Positions 5,798 to 6,084 of a stretch of 6,084 bases of DNA are shown here, piece by piece. Numbering within the stretch: position 1 is the stretch's first letter; each line of letters begins with the position of its first letter. Source of the stretch: Planctomycetaceae bacterium (lineage in GTDB: Bacteria; Planctomycetota; Planctomycetia; Pirellulales; Pirellulaceae). The notes beneath the pieces were generated by a model, which worked only from the letters and a program-made list of their open reading frames with translations, ran no database searches and had not been told where the DNA came from. The stretch is from contig SLEY01000309.1 of the NCBI GenBank assembly GCA_007124535.1, positions 1 through 6,084 of the forward strand. Reading direction: 5' to 3'. Position numbers and translations under genes: made by a program.

Positions 5798-6084
5798 ATG
5801 TCAAGACCTGAGCCCCAGCAGACCGACCCCCAGCATCCCCCCCAGCACACGAACTACGCCAGGGCAGCGCATCCGGGGCGACCGGCGCGCTGGGTCCGGC
5901 TGATCCTGATCACCCTGGTGCTGGGGCCGGTGCTGTGGATGTGGGCTCCCCGGGAACGAGCCCGCTGGTACGCGGCCAAGGCGCTCGAGAAGCAACTGGC
6001 GGGCCAGCCGGAGTCGGCGCTGGCTTATCTGGATCGGGCCCTGGAATGGGACGTCCAGTCCGACTGGCTTTACCGTCAGCGGGG
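5798..6084 (+). CDS. Membrane-anchored TPR-repeat protein (5' part, runs off the window)
   Basis: The frame is open from the ATG at 5798 to the window end: 95 complete codons, with no stop reached. The in-frame TGA at 5780-5782 leaves 5798 as the only ATG start. The N-terminal 30 residues are hydrophilic and rich in Pro, Gln and His. They are followed by RWVR and a hydrophobic helix at about 33-50 (LILITLVLGPVLWMW), suggesting an N-in, C-out membrane anchor. After it, a helical stretch with PESALAYLDRALEWD (71-85) has TPR spacing (small/aromatic residues at repeat positions 20, 24 and 27, namely Ala74, Leu78 and Ala81), although the usual Pro at position 32 is Val86. A TPR scaffold facing the outside of the membrane is plausible. 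The function is unknown and no Nqr role is implied. The Shine-Dalgarno is poor (GGGAG at 5775-5779 is 18 nt away), and the 61 nt spacer to apbE has no evident terminator. Confidence 0.62.
   Translation, partial: MSRPEPQQTDPQHPPQHTNYARAAHPGRPARWVRLILITLVLGPVLWMWAPRERARWYAAKALEKQLAGQPESALAYLDRALEWDVQSDWLYRQR

Noticed and set aside
1..6084. CRISPR arrays, tRNA/rRNA genes, insertion sequences or other mobile elements
   Set aside because: No regularly spaced repeats, cloverleaf-like sequences, transposase motifs or terminal inverted repeats were seen; the window is essentially fully occupied by conserved coding sequence.

Overview
This window is most of a Na+-translocating NADH:quinone oxidoreductase (Na+-NQR) operon. 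All genes are on the + strand in the canonical order: nqrA (last 18 codons only), nqrB, nqrC, nqrD, nqrE and nqrF, then apbE (the flavin transferase that loads covalent FMN onto NqrB and NqrC), and finally the 5' part of an unrelated-looking membrane-anchored TPR protein cut by the window end. The DNA is GC-rich with G/C-biased third codon positions. The Nqr proteins are clearly homologous to the Vibrio-type complex but divergent from it. The TPR protein style and the divergence suggest a Planctomycetota/PVC-type or other non-proteobacterial Gram-negative bacterium; this is an inference and was not tested by any search.

Layout: 1-59 end of nqrA; 70-1278 nqrB; 1268-2098 nqrC (overlaps nqrB by 11 nt); 2116-2745 nqrD; 2747-3364 nqrE (1 nt gap); a 55 nt spacer; 3420-4643 nqrF; 4627-5736 apbE (overlaps nqrF by 17 nt); a 61 nt spacer; 5798-end TPR protein. 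The tight packing argues for one transcript with translational coupling. No promoter or intrinsic terminator is visible, so transcription must start upstream of the window. No stretch over 300 nt lacks a gene.

How the parts work together: NqrF oxidises NADH (FAD, then a [2Fe-2S] cluster held by four Cys). Electrons cross the membrane through a [2Fe-2S] cluster shared by NqrD and NqrE (two Cys each, all four present), reach the covalent FMN of NqrC, then that of NqrB, and finally quinone, driving Na+ export. ApbE installs both FMNs. All major cofactor ligands are present, so the complex looks functional. The points worth a second look are the variant flavinylation motifs in NqrB (S-Q-A-T) and NqrC (A-G-A-T), the lack of nqrM next to apbE, and an ApbE with a membrane anchor but no lipobox Cys. 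Otherwise this is a conserved housekeeping energy operon, and I do not see a new system in it.
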